Shown in pieces: positions 1 through 8,687 of a stretch of 64,000 nt of DNA (positions are counted from its first letter, which is position 1; every line of letters starts with the position of its first letter). Source of the stretch: Pigmentibacter ruber (GTDB taxonomy: Bacteria; Bdellovibrionota_B; Oligoflexia; Silvanigrellales; Silvanigrellaceae); the NCBI RefSeq assembly GCF_009792895.1, contig NZ_WSSC01000001.1, positions 1,488,001-1,552,000 on the forward strand. Direction: 5' to 3'. The position numbers and the translations under genes were made by a program. The notes under the pieces are model-generated. The model worked only from the letters and a program-made list of their open reading frames with translations. It made no database searches and was not told where the DNA came from.

Positions 1-1478
1 AAGTTAATGATATTATTGATGTTTTTGTTGATGTTTTTGAAGATGATGAAGGCGAATTAGTACTTTCTAAAGATAAAGCAGACATGCTCAAAGCTTGGGA
101 TCGTATTTCTGAAGCCTTTGAAAAAGACGAACTTGTTGAAGGTAAAATTGTTGGTCGTGTAAAAGGCGGTCTTTCTGTTGATATCGGCGTAAAAGCATTT
201 TTACCTGGTTCACAAGTTGATTTACGCCCAGTTCGTAATTTAGAAAAACTTCTTGGCCAAGTTTTACAATTCAAAATTATTAAATTTAATAAAAAACGTG
301 GAAACATTGTTCTTTCCCGTCGTGTATTATTAGAGCAAGATCGCGAGCGCATGCGCAGTGAAACATTAAAGGGTCTTCAAGTTGGCTCTTCAATGATTGG
401 TATTGTTAAAAATATCACTGACTACGGTGCATTTATTGATCTTGGTGGAATTGATGGACTTCTACATATCACTGACATGTCATGGGGCCGTCTAAATAGT
501 CCATCAGAAGTTTTAAATGTTGGTGACGAAATCAATGTTAAAGTTCTAAGTTTTGATCCTTCTAGCAACCGTGTTTCTTTAGGCTTAAAACAATTACAAA
601 ATGATCCTTGGATTTCTGTTGCAGAAAAATATGCTTCTGCTCAAAGATTGCGCGGAAAAGTTGTTAGCTTAACTGACTACGGCGCTTTTGTTGAACTTGA
701 GCCAGGAGTTGAAGGGCTTATTCATGTTACTGAAATGACATGGAACCGTCGCATTAAACATCCAAGCAAAATAGTTAACATCGGTGACGAAGTTGATGTT
801 GTTGTATTAGCTGTAGATCTTGAAAACCACCGCATTTCTTTGGGAATGAAACAAACAGAACCAAATCCTTGGGAAATTGTGACTCAAAAATATCAAGTTA
901 ACGATGTTATCCGTGGAAAAATCCGCAACATCACAGATTTTGGTATCTTTGTTGGAATTGAAGAAGGTGTTGATGGATTAATTCACGTTTCTGATATCAG
1001 CTATACAGAGCGTATTAAACACCCTCAAGATCTTTACAAAAAAGGTGATGAAGTAGAAGCAAAAGTTCTTCAAATAGATGTAGAAAATATGCGTTTCTCT
1101 CTTGGCATCAAACAATTAGGTGAAGATCCTTATGAAGTTGCTGCAAAGAAAATGCTCCCAGGCACTAAAGCAAAAGGTAAAGTAACTCGCTTAGCTGAGT
1201 TTGGTGCTTTTGTTGACATTGCTCCTGGTGTAGAAGGACTCATTCACACTAGTGAATTGGAAAATCCAAATATTGCGGTTGATGCCGAAGTTGAATTTGT
1301 AATTTTAAGTGCAGATTTTGCTGAACGTCGTTTTGAGCTTTCACAAAAAGCTGCTACTCGCGGCCTTGATGATTCTCACAATAAGACAATACAGTCTGCA
1401 TTAAGCAGTGATGCTTCTTCCCAAAACAGTTTTGCTGAAGCATTTGCACGTGCAAAGGCAACTAAAGACAACACTTAA
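1..1478 (+). CDS. rpsA: 30S ribosomal protein S1 (5' end missing)
   Basis: The reading frame is open from base 3, so the gene begins outside the window. S1 binds mRNA on the small ribosomal subunit and helps initiation. Counting from the first internal Met (base 84), five OB-fold S1 repeats are visible at about residues 18-82, 99-168, 186-255, 273-342 and 360-420. The last four carry the typical DYGAF/DFGIF turn and an EGLIHV or similar strand. The residues before the first Met look like the end of a further repeat, which fits the six-repeat S1 of Proteobacteria. The gene ends in a Ser/Asn-rich tail and is followed by a strong intrinsic terminator. sppA lies downstream. Identification is secure. 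Confidence 0.97.
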   Translation, partial: VNDIIDVFVDVFEDDEGELVLSKDKADMLKAWDRISEAFEKDELVEGKIVGRVKGGLSVDIGVKAFLPGSQVDLRPVRNLEKLLGQVLQFKIIKFNKKRGNIVLSRRVLLEQDRERMRSETLKGLQVGSSMIGIVKNITDYGAFIDLGGIDGLLHITDMSWGRLNSPSEVLNVGDEINVKVLSFDPSSNRVSLGLKQLQNDPWISVAEKYASAQRLRGKVVSLTDYGAFVELEPGVEGLIHVTEMTWNRRIKHPSKIVNIGDEVDVVVLAVDLENHRISLGMKQTEPNPWEIVTQKYQVNDVIRGKIRNITDFGIFVGIEEGVDGLIHVSDISYTERIKHPQDLYKKGDEVEAKVLQIDVENMRFSLGIKQLGEDPYEVAAKKMLPGTKAKGKVTRLAEFGAFVDIAPGVEGLIHTSELENPNIAVDAEVEFVILSADFAERRFELSQKAATRGLDDSHNKTIQSALSSDASSQNSFAEAFARAKATKDNT

Positions 1479-1518
1479 GATATACACTCTATCTTAAAAT
1501 TGTTCTTAAATTGATAGG

Positions 1519-1563
1519 CTCTTGAACTATGTGGTATCTTAACCCAGTTCAAGAGTTTTTTTT
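1519..1563 (+). terminator. Intrinsic terminator of rpsA
   Basis: A perfect 10-bp inverted repeat (1519-1528 with 1546-1555, arms CTCTTGAACT and AGTTCAAGAG) encloses a 17-nt loop and is followed by eight T residues. It starts 40 bases after the rpsA stop and ends 28 bases before sppA. This is the classic layout of a Rho-independent terminator on the plus strand. Confidence 0.88.
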
Positions 1564-1590
1564 ATCAAAAAAATCTAATGGAAGGACTAT

Positions 1591-2631
1591 ATGAATATTC
1601 AACATGAAAATCTTCCTGAAAAGTCAGGAAAAGTTAATTACCTTAAAGGAAAATTAAAAACATTTTTTGCAACAATCGGAGTCTTATCAGTAACATTATT
1701 TATTTTATTTTTTGTAGGATTATTCTTTTTAATTAGCTCTGTATCAACAAGTATTAAATCTTTTTCTACATCACTAAATCCAGCCGCTTCTTTTGGAAAG
1801 ACAAATGGTATTGGCGGATTCACTAAACCACATTTAAATTCACAATATATTGCTGGTGTAACTTTAAATGGTGAAATTTCTGCAGATTCTTCAGCTGTTG
1901 TAGTTGAAAAATTAGAAGCAGCAAAAAATGATAAAAATGTTGTAGGGATATTATTTGATGTGAATAGCCCAGGTGGTTCGGTTGTACCAAGCCAGGAAAT
2001 TTATGATACTATTAAAAAAATAAAACAAGTAAAACCAGTCGTCACATATGTGCGAGATATTGCAGCAAGTGGTGCTTATTATTCTAGTTCTTCTTCTTCA
2101 AAAATTATTGCAAATAGAGGAAGTATTATAGGTAGTATCGGTGTCATTATGAACAGTTTTGAAGTAGACAAACTGCTACAATTTTTAAAAATAAATCCAG
2201 TTGTTTTAAAAACTGGGGCATTAAAAGATTCTCTATCTCCATTTAGACCATTTAATGAAAAAGATAAACAATATTTGCAAGAATTACTTGAAGAAACTCG
2301 ATTACAATTTGTAGAAGACGTTAAAGCTGAAAGAAAAACATCTGACTCTACAATGAAATACATGGCTGATGGAAGAATAGTTCTAGGGCCTCAAGCTTTA
2401 AATTTAAAATTAATTGATGCACTAGGAACAAAAGATTTTGCTCTTTCCGAGATTGCAAATTTAGCAAAATTAAAAAATACTCCTCCTTTGTATTACTACG
2501 AAGATATTCAATCCTTTTCAGATTTATTTACACAAAAATTAGCTTCTCAAACTGCTGTATTAATGCAACAATCGATTACTAATTTATTTTCACAAAGTGC
2601 AGAAAAATCAAACTCAATCAAAGCAAAATAA
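1591..2631 (+). CDS. sppA: Signal peptide peptidase SppA (short form)
   Basis: A membrane-anchored serine protease that degrades leftover signal peptides. It is 346 residues long, matching the short, single-domain SppA of Bacillus type rather than the long E. coli form. A cytoplasmic N-terminus is followed by a membrane segment at about 27-50. The protease core shows VNSPGGSV (124-131), AASGAYY with the likely nucleophile Ser160, and a KTGALKD stretch (207-213) holding the likely general-base Lys207 or Lys212. A GSIGVI motif lies at 182-187. The start has an upstream GGAAGG ribosome binding site. It is separated from rpsA by a terminator, so it probably has its own promoter in the short gap. 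Confidence 0.93.
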   Translation: MNIQHENLPEKSGKVNYLKGKLKTFFATIGVLSVTLFILFFVGLFFLISSVSTSIKSFSTSLNPAASFGKTNGIGGFTKPHLNSQYIAGVTLNGEISADSSAVVVEKLEAAKNDKNVVGILFDVNSPGGSVVPSQEIYDTIKKIKQVKPVVTYVRDIAASGAYYSSSSSSKIIANRGSIIGSIGVIMNSFEVDKLLQFLKINPVVLKTGALKDSLSPFRPFNEKDKQYLQELLEETRLQFVEDVKAERKTSDSTMKYMADGRIVLGPQALNLKLIDALGTKDFALSEIANLAKLKNTPPLYYYEDIQSFSDLFTQKLASQTAVLMQQSITNLFSQSAEKSNSIKAK

Positions 2632-2696
2632 ATCATTATAAAATTTAATTTATTTATCAATAATATAAAATTATAAAATATTATATCAAAATTAAT

Positions 2697-2996
2697 TTAT
2701 ACATAAAATCCTAAGTGATTAGCAATTGTTTGAATAATTATCATTAAACAGCCAATAATTAAAATTAAAACTATGGGAGACATATCAAAATATCCGTGTT
2801 GACTTCTCACTAATAATCTTGGAAATTTACGTGTTAAAAAACGACATGGTGGAGATGTTAACGCATTTAGAAATCCAACAATAGGGTTTGATGGATTTGC
2901 GCCTACAAGACTTAAAATACCAGTAATAATTAGGCATAACATGTAGAAATAAAGTAAATAATAACTAATTTTAAATAATATCTCAATAAGTAACAT
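2697..2996 (-). CDS. YggT family membrane protein
   Basis: A 99-residue protein with two hydrophobic halves (about 5-32 and 72-95) separated by the conserved YggT loop: NPSNPIVGFLNALTSP followed by a short basic stretch and then a DMSPIVL motif entering the second membrane segment. YggT proteins are small inner-membrane proteins whose exact role is unclear. They are often linked to division or envelope-stress genes. Here it stands alone, convergent with sppA and divergent from the downstream CNB gene. Confidence 0.85.
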   Translation of the reverse strand: MLLIEILFKISYYLLYFYMLCLIITGILSLVGANPSNPIVGFLNALTSPPCRFLTRKFPRLLVRSQHGYFDMSPIVLILIIGCLMIIIQTIANHLGFYV

Positions 2997-3165
2997 TCTC
3001 GCCCCTCAATTTTTATAACTTAAAATTATCACTCCAAATAATTTTAATGTTTGATAAAATGACAATTTAAATTCATTTCGTCAATATAACTTTTATTCAG
3101 ATTTTATCTTATTTTCCGAAAATATCCACAGGGGGTTTTTCCTTTTCAACTAACGGGTAAAATTT

Positions 3166-4170
3166 GTGAAAAATGCAAGCATTGTGCTGCCGCCAAAAAC
3201 AATCGTAGTGCAAGAAGGGGATGAAACAAAAGGTATTTACGTCATTCAAGAAGGAAAAGTAGAACTTTTCAAAACTATTGAAGGACAAGAAATTCCTCTT
3301 GGAGAAATTGCTCGTGGTCAAATTATTGGCCTTGCAACAATTCTATCACGTGAAAGACATACTGTTACAGCCAGAACTATAGTTCAAACCGTAACTTTAT
3401 TTTATCCGTTTGAAGCAATAAAACTTTATTTTAATGAATTAAATCCTATCTTAAGTGTTTTTATAAAATCTGCTACAGAAAGAATTGGTTTACTTATTTC
3501 GCAGTTGGTTGAAGCTAAGCTTAATGAAAAAAAATTGATTAAAGCAACAGGTTCTCAACATCAACATGCATCACAATTAGCTTATTTATTAGCAGCATTT
3601 GTCCGTCAAGGAACAATTGAGCATGATGAAAATAAAATATACCCATTAAAATCCTTTCTGGTAAATGGTGAACTTATCCTCCATAAAAAATTTGATTATC
3701 TTGAAAAAATTTTTAATCTATTTTCTTCAGGAGGATTGATTAAAGTAATTTTTGACAAAAAATATGGTAACATCGTTCTTTCCCCAAATGTCCAATTAAT
3801 AGAAGATTTTGCAGTATTTTCCATAAATGTTGCAAAAAAAGGACTCGTTGGTTTTATCCCCGTCAAGGCGCATAAATGGGTTAGTGGACTTATACGAATC
3901 CATAAACGCTATAAAGAAAACAGTGGTTCTTTTTTAAAAATTGATTTTGCAAATTTAATAAATAGAGAATTAGGAAGAGAGGATGGTGAAGATATCATGC
4001 ATCAATTACTTTCCTTGAAACTCATTAGTGAAAAAGGAGCTGATAGAGCTTCCATGCGAATTATCTTAAATGCCCCAATGCTGCAAAAAAGAGTCATCTT
4101 TGAAAGTATTTCCCGGGGAGTAAATGACATAGATAAAGTAAAACCTGATGAAAAAAAGACAGTTGCATAA
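3166..4170 (+). CDS. Cyclic-nucleotide-binding-domain protein (paralogue 1)
   Basis: Residues 1-120 form a CNB/CRP-type beta roll: VVQEGDETKGIYVIQEGKV, then GEIARGQIIGLATILSRE and a TVTART stretch matching the phosphate-binding cassette region. No DNA-binding helix-turn-helix is obvious afterwards. The remaining 210 residues are largely helical and shared with the paralogue at 5246-6205 (for example IEDFAVFS here and LEDFAVFS there, and LGRxDGE in both). The start is GTG with only a weak upstream CGGG. It sits 71 bases before a cheV-like gene, so a role in chemotaxis or motility signalling is suggested. The ligand is unknown and could be cAMP, cGMP or none. Confidence 0.8.
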   Translation: MKNASIVLPPKTIVVQEGDETKGIYVIQEGKVELFKTIEGQEIPLGEIARGQIIGLATILSRERHTVTARTIVQTVTLFYPFEAIKLYFNELNPILSVFIKSATERIGLLISQLVEAKLNEKKLIKATGSQHQHASQLAYLLAAFVRQGTIEHDENKIYPLKSFLVNGELILHKKFDYLEKIFNLFSSGGLIKVIFDKKYGNIVLSPNVQLIEDFAVFSINVAKKGLVGFIPVKAHKWVSGLIRIHKRYKENSGSFLKIDFANLINRELGREDGEDIMHQLLSLKLISEKGADRASMRIILNAPMLQKRVIFESISRGVNDIDKVKPDEKKTVA

Positions 4171-4241
4171 ATCCTTACCTCTAGCCCATTTAATTTTTAC
4201 CGATAGAATAATGAATTATAACCACCTATCAGGGAGAACAC

Positions 4242-5249
4242 GTGGTTAATATCGGAAGACCCATGTTTCAAGTGGGTAGCAATATATTTGAACTAATCGA
4301 ATTTACTGCAACAAAAGCAAGTGCAGTACCTACTTCTGATAGAAAAACACCAATTTTATATGGAGTAAATGTTGCTAAGGTACGTGAAGTGATTCGCTTA
4401 CCAACTATAGTCCCCTGTTTAACGAATGCTCCAGAAGTATTAGGGGTTTTTAATTTAAGAGGAGCTCCTATTCCTGCAATCCACCTGGCAAAAGCTTTAG
4501 GATATAATGATGAAGTAGTTACTCCAGCAAGTCAGGTCATAGTAACAGAGTTTTCTAGTAGAAAAGCAGGATTTGTTGTTGCTGGTACACGAAGAATTCG
4601 GAGAGTCAGTTGGGATAAAGTTTTACCACCATCCAGTGATGCATTTAATACAATCACAGGAATGATGTTAATTGAAAATCAAGACTTTATTTTTATTTTG
4701 GATTTTGAAAGAATTTTACTAGATATTGAAAGCAGAAGTGGCGGCCAAGGAACATCATCAATGGCTATAGAATATAATCAGCCTTTACCAACCGGAGGAG
4801 GCGGGGCGCAACCTAGTGGTGGAGCACAAGGAGCTGGATCCTCAACCCGCCCATTAATATTAGTTGTTGATGATTCACCAACTGCTCGTCGTGCAATATG
4901 TGAACTATTGAGGAGCATGCAACTAGATATTATTGAATATACAAATGCTGAACAAGCTTGGAATGATCTCAATACTGCTGAGGCAGGTTCTGATTTAAGC
5001 AAAGTGCAACTCATCGTGAGTGATGTAGAAATGCCAAAATTAGATGGTTATTCTTTTGTAAAACGCATTAGAAACAGTGAAAAGTTAAAGAAAATGCCTA
5101 TCATTTTGCACTCTAGTTTAACCGGCGACGTAAATAAGGATAGAGCTAAACAAGCTGGAGCAGATGCCTATGTGGGTAAATTAAATAGAAAAGAAATAAT
5201 AGAAGCATTAAAAGCAGCTCTTCCACCAAGTTGGAAAGGTGCTTCATGA
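4242..5249 (+). CDS. cheV: CheV-type chemotaxis coupling protein (CheW + receiver)
   Basis: CheV couples chemoreceptors to CheA and can be phosphorylated to adjust signalling. Residues about 10-165 form a CheW domain (YGVNVAKVREV, GVFNLRGAPIPAIHLAKAL). A Gly/Pro-rich linker at 180-203 leads into a receiver domain at 205-335. The receiver has the acidic pair Asp210/Asp211, the phosphoacceptor Asp261 in VSDVEMPKLDGY, and Lys313. The GTG start has a good AGGGAG ribosome binding site. The stop overlaps the start of the next CNB gene as ATGA, so the two are translationally coupled. No cheA or receptor gene is in the window. Confidence 0.92.
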   Translation: MVNIGRPMFQVGSNIFELIEFTATKASAVPTSDRKTPILYGVNVAKVREVIRLPTIVPCLTNAPEVLGVFNLRGAPIPAIHLAKALGYNDEVVTPASQVIVTEFSSRKAGFVVAGTRRIRRVSWDKVLPPSSDAFNTITGMMLIENQDFIFILDFERILLDIESRSGGQGTSSMAIEYNQPLPTGGGGAQPSGGAQGAGSSTRPLILVVDDSPTARRAICELLRSMQLDIIEYTNAEQAWNDLNTAEAGSDLSKVQLIVSDVEMPKLDGYSFVKRIRNSEKLKKMPIILHSSLTGDVNKDRAKQAGADAYVGKLNRKEIIEALKAALPPSWKGAS

Positions 5250-6205
5250 AACCTGAAACACTCACTTTTGCACCAAAACAAATTATTTTTAATGAAGGTG
5301 ATGCTACAAACGGCATATATCATGTACAAGAAGGTGAAATAGAAATTTATCGCATCAGAGAAAATACTGAAGTTACTCTTGGTACTTTAAAAGCTGGAGA
5401 TGTTTTAGGAACGATCACTTTATTTTCCAGAGAACCTAGAACAGCTACTGCAAGAGCAATTACTCAAACCGTAGCAGTATTTTACCAAAATGAAGGATTA
5501 AGTGAAGCATTTAAGACCTTGCCTGTTTGGAGCCAAGCAGTCATGAAAGATGCTATAAGTAGACTAAAACACGTAAATGAACTTTTAATTTCAACAAAAC
5601 TAAATGAAAAAAATTTACTCAGAAACATTGGTACTTCACATCATCACTCAGCTCAACTAGCAAATTTACTTGCAATTTTAGCAAGAAAAGCTTGTATTAA
5701 AAATGATTTAAATATTTCTATTTTAGTTACCACAGATTTTCTTACCATAGCTGAAAATGTCTTAATGAAACGCTTTCAATATTTAGAAAGTATTTATAAG
5801 GCTTTTAATGATTGTGGTTTGATTAAAGAAGTAGAAGACAAAAAGTATGGCAGAATAATTAGTAACCCTAATCCTCAACTTCTAGAGGATTTTGCTGTAT
5901 TTTCCTTAAATGTTTTTAAAAAAGGTACAAATCTTTTTGTCCCTAAGAAATATCATCCATGGATGTCGGCATTAGCAAGAATTAGTAGGAAAAATAATAA
6001 TCAAAATAAATTTAAAAGACCTGAAATTGCCATACTTTTACAAACTGATTTAGGCAGACAAGATGGAGAAGTAATGATAGCAGATATGATCCAAAATGAT
6101 ATCATTCATGAAGAAAATGAAATGGTGACGTTCACTCCTTTAAAATTACAAAAAACAGTTGTTTTTGAAAGTCTTTGTAGAATTATAAAAGAAATTAAAC
6201 CTTAA
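5246..6205 (+). CDS. Cyclic-nucleotide-binding-domain protein (paralogue 2)
   Basis: A paralogue of the protein at 3166-4170, with the same architecture: an N-terminal CNB beta roll (IIFNEGDATNGIYHVQEGEI, LKAGDVLGTITLFSREPRTATARA) and a helical C-terminal part. The ATG at 5246 overlaps the cheV stop (ATGA) and is preceded by AAAGGT, so it is preferred over the TTG at 5231. Shared C-terminal features include LEDFAVFSLNVFKKG and LGRQDGE. Coupling to cheV is strong evidence of a joint function. Whether it binds a cyclic nucleotide cannot be told from sequence alone. Confidence 0.8.
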   Translation: MKPETLTFAPKQIIFNEGDATNGIYHVQEGEIEIYRIRENTEVTLGTLKAGDVLGTITLFSREPRTATARAITQTVAVFYQNEGLSEAFKTLPVWSQAVMKDAISRLKHVNELLISTKLNEKNLLRNIGTSHHHSAQLANLLAILARKACIKNDLNISILVTTDFLTIAENVLMKRFQYLESIYKAFNDCGLIKEVEDKKYGRIISNPNPQLLEDFAVFSLNVFKKGTNLFVPKKYHPWMSALARISRKNNNQNKFKRPEIAILLQTDLGRQDGEVMIADMIQNDIIHEENEMVTFTPLKLQKTVVFESLCRIIKEIKP

Positions 6206-6663
6206 ATTTTATTATACTTGTGAAGAGATTCAATTATTGAAATATACTCTTCCGATAGTTTTTTTAATTGATTTATTTTTTCTATACCAAAATTTTCTGC
6301 TAATAAATTAAAATGAGAAAATAAATCATTTATAATTGACTCTTTTAACTCAAATGATTTTGAAGTTGCTTTAATTAAATAAGCTCGCATATCATCAGGA
6401 TTAATTTCTCTTTCAATCCATCCTTTTTTTTCCATACCTATAATTAATCTTGAAATAGATGGTTTATCTTTCGAAGTGATTCTAGCCAAACAATTTTGAT
6501 TCACTGGTTGAATATTTTCCCAAACAGCAGTTAAAATTTGCCATTTTTCAGGAGTTAATTGATACTTTTTTAGGGCAGTCAAAAATTCTCTTCTAAGCAA
6601 CATAGATAATTTATAAATATAAAAATGCGGCGATTCAAATAAAATATGTGGTAACTTTTCCAT
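6202..6663 (-). CDS. MarR family transcriptional regulator
   Basis: A 153-residue protein of MarR length and layout: an N-terminal dimer helix, then a winged helix-turn-helix at about 35-100. Recognisable elements are LTPEKWQIL, the recognition-helix region KPSISRLIIGMEKKGWIERE and the wing NPDDMRAYLIKAT. C-terminal helices return to the dimer interface. MarR proteins usually repress their own operon and release DNA on binding small phenolic or oxidising ligands. The gene lies 13 bases downstream of a DUF1772-like membrane gene, so the two probably share a transcript starting near the palindromes at 7150-7183. Its stop overlaps the stop of the convergent CNB gene by four bases. Confidence 0.9.
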   Translation of the reverse strand: MEKLPHILFESPHFYIYKLSMLLRREFLTALKKYQLTPEKWQILTAVWENIQPVNQNCLARITSKDKPSISRLIIGMEKKGWIEREINPDDMRAYLIKATSKSFELKESIINDLFSHFNLLAENFGIEKINQLKKLSEEYISIIESLHKYNKI

Positions 6664-6676
6664 ATTATTTCTTACT

Positions 6677-7123
6677 TTAATTTAAAATTTGTTTAAAATA
6701 TTTTACAATAAAAAAGGGTAGTAAAAAAGATAATAATACTCTTAAATAATGCCAATAAATCCATTTGTTAATCAGATAATGAACCTCATTTTTTGAGACA
6801 GTTAAATTAAAAAACTGATCATTGATTGGAAAATGAATGGTAAAAGTAATTAGTAAAATTGCGAAAAGTAAAATTAATGGACAGTACACAAAGATTTTTT
6901 TTCTATTTTGCCATGTTAAAAAAAGGCAAAGGATGGACATAAGAACTAATAAAGGCGCCATTAAAAAACCCATATTTTTTAAGAGTATTGAAAAATATTG
7001 AATTTTTAACGACACGTCACTTAATGCTTGAATAAATTTTAAATCAATAACAGCAATGCTCAAACAGGCTCCTGCATATATTCCAGACAGAATATGAAAT
7101 GAAAGATAAATTTTATTTGTCAA
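6677..7123 (-). CDS. DUF1772-like (anthrone-oxygenase-like) membrane protein
   Basis: A 148-residue protein with about four membrane segments (roughly 5-28, 45-68, 77-97, 124-142). The stretch FPINDQFFNL, followed about 20 residues later by NKWIYWHYLRVLLSFL, resembles the DUF1772/anthrone oxygenase signature, where a conserved Trp-His-Arg run precedes the last helix. The biochemical role of bacterial members is not known. It is the first gene of a likely two-gene unit with a MarR regulator, a common pairing for small membrane proteins induced by stress or aromatic compounds. Family assignment is by motif recall and moderately sure. Confidence 0.6.
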   Translation of the reverse strand: MTNKIYLSFHILSGIYAGACLSIAVIDLKFIQALSDVSLKIQYFSILLKNMGFLMAPLLVLMSILCLFLTWQNRKKIFVYCPLILLFAILLITFTIHFPINDQFFNLTVSKNEVHYLINKWIYWHYLRVLLSFLLPFFIVKYFKQILN

Positions 7124-7594
7124 GGATACAATTCCTTCCGGAGGAAAAACTAGAAAGTTCTAGATAGTTGCACAAACAACTATTCATATAACATTCATTT
7201 TTATTTTTTTCAATATTATTAAAAAAAAATAAATTAATCTTTTAACAATAAGAAAATAAAAAATAAAATAAATATATTTTTTTAGTATCTAATTTAAAAA
7301 TAAAATTTATAAATATATTTTTAATTTCAATAATTGAAATAAAATTAAAACATTAATTTATAAACTCTATAAAATAACATCAAGAAAAATCTAAGTCTAT
7401 TTATGCAATTATTTTTTTTAATGAAAAATAAAATTTATATATATTAATAATTCATAAAATGTAAATATAATTTAATAATTATATATTTTTAAAATATACT
7501 AATAAAAATTACTTATAATTATATTAATTTTATTATATTAGTATTTAGCCTGTTACTTTCGTAGCAATTAATCTAATTTATAAAGGATTTTATA
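7124..7594. other. AT-rich intergenic region
   Basis: This is the longest gene-free stretch in the window. Apart from the palindromes at 7150-7183 it is almost pure A/T from about 7190 to 7550, with many runs of A or T. No coding frame, hairpin with a GC stem or RNA gene is evident. It lies between two diverging genes and presumably holds both promoters. The low complexity makes specific -10 boxes impossible to assign. Confidence 0.6.
7150..7183. promoter_or_regulatory. Two adjacent palindromes, likely MarR operator
   Basis: CTAGAAAGTTCTAG (7150-7163) is a 6-bp inverted repeat around AG. Immediately next is ATAGTTG-CACAAA-CAACTAT (7164-7183), a 7-bp inverted repeat with a 6-nt centre. They lie 27-60 bases upstream of the DUF1772-marR pair. 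MarR operators are typically 16-20 bp palindromes of this form, so autoregulation is a reasonable inference. Confidence 0.5.
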
Positions 7595-8638
7595 ATGACT
7601 ATTCAAAAAAAATATATTTTTTTATTTGCTATTTTTGTAAATTTATCTTTTTCTTGCAAAAATAAAGAAAAATTAAAAGATTCAAATAAAAATAAATGCA
7701 GTATAGAGCTTCTAAATAACAATCAACAAAAAAATAAAATTGTTGATGGATGTTCTTTTAGCAATGATGTTAAAACTGCTTTTCCAGAGGCTAGTGGTGT
7801 TGTTTCACTTTCCACTGCATCTGGATTTTGTACAGGAACATTTATTAGCGAACATTTTATTTTAACAGCTGCACACTGTTTTGATTTAAAAAAAATGGGA
7901 AGTAGTTATGCTGACTTCATAGATGAAGTGGAAAATACTTATGCTATAACAAGTACAAATCATAATATCTTTAATAGCTTTGATATTCTTAATACAAGCT
8001 ATAAAACAAAAGCTAAAAATATTATCATTCATCCTTATTACTTACAAAATTGTGCTGATGATAGTAAAGAACATCAGTCTCTTAATAAATGTAATTTTGC
8101 TGATTTAGCCTTAGTCTATACTGAAAAAAGTTCACATGAATTAAATGTACTTCCTGTAGGTATTAGCCATAAAAAAGATGATAACGAAGGAATCATCTTT
8201 GTAGGCTATGGGAAAACATCGGACAGTGACAACAATATAGTTAGGACAAAAAGATGGGGTTTGGCGCATTTACATAATTTAGATTTTTTATCCTTTATAC
8301 TTTATGAAATGGAAAATACCGCATTAGGAAGCTATTTCAAAAGCAACATTGTTCCATTTATAACAGAAAACTTTCATGACGATCCTAGATCAATATTTTT
8401 ATTTGCAGAGGGAAGTGAAAGTGGAATTTGCCAAGGCGATTCTGGTGGACCAATATTTATTAAAGATAAAGATGCTTTTTATACAATTGGAGTAGTGCAT
8501 GCAAATGAAGGCGAGAAAAATGAGATTTGTAAAAACAAGAAAAGCATAAATACTTACATTGAACCTTATTTAGAATGGATTTTAGAGGAAGCAATGCAAG
8601 TAAACGAACAAGTTAATTTCAAAGCAAGAGAAAGTTAG
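7595..8638 (+). CDS. Secreted trypsin-like serine protease (S1), lipoprotein
   Basis: A 347-residue chymotrypsin-fold protease. The N-terminus is a lipoprotein signal (hydrophobic stretch 7-19, then SFSC with Cys21 as lipidation site). The catalytic triad is visible: His94 in LTAAHCFD, Asp170 in FADLALVY and Ser283 in QGDSGGP. Cys79 and Cys95 would form the usual disulfide around the histidine. A clear GGATTT ribosome binding site precedes the start. It would be anchored at the cell surface or in the periplasm. Its substrate is unknown; extracellular degradation of host or prey protein is a plausible but untested role. It stands alone, convergent with pstB. Confidence 0.9.
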   Translation: MTIQKKYIFLFAIFVNLSFSCKNKEKLKDSNKNKCSIELLNNNQQKNKIVDGCSFSNDVKTAFPEASGVVSLSTASGFCTGTFISEHFILTAAHCFDLKKMGSSYADFIDEVENTYAITSTNHNIFNSFDILNTSYKTKAKNIIIHPYYLQNCADDSKEHQSLNKCNFADLALVYTEKSSHELNVLPVGISHKKDDNEGIIFVGYGKTSDSDNNIVRTKRWGLAHLHNLDFLSFILYEMENTALGSYFKSNIVPFITENFHDDPRSIFLFAEGSESGICQGDSGGPIFIKDKDAFYTIGVVHANEGEKNEICKNKKSINTYIEPYLEWILEEAMQVNEQVNFKARES

Positions 8639-8687
8639 AATATCCTTTTCTCTGAATCAATAAAACAAATTTTAACTGATAAATTTT

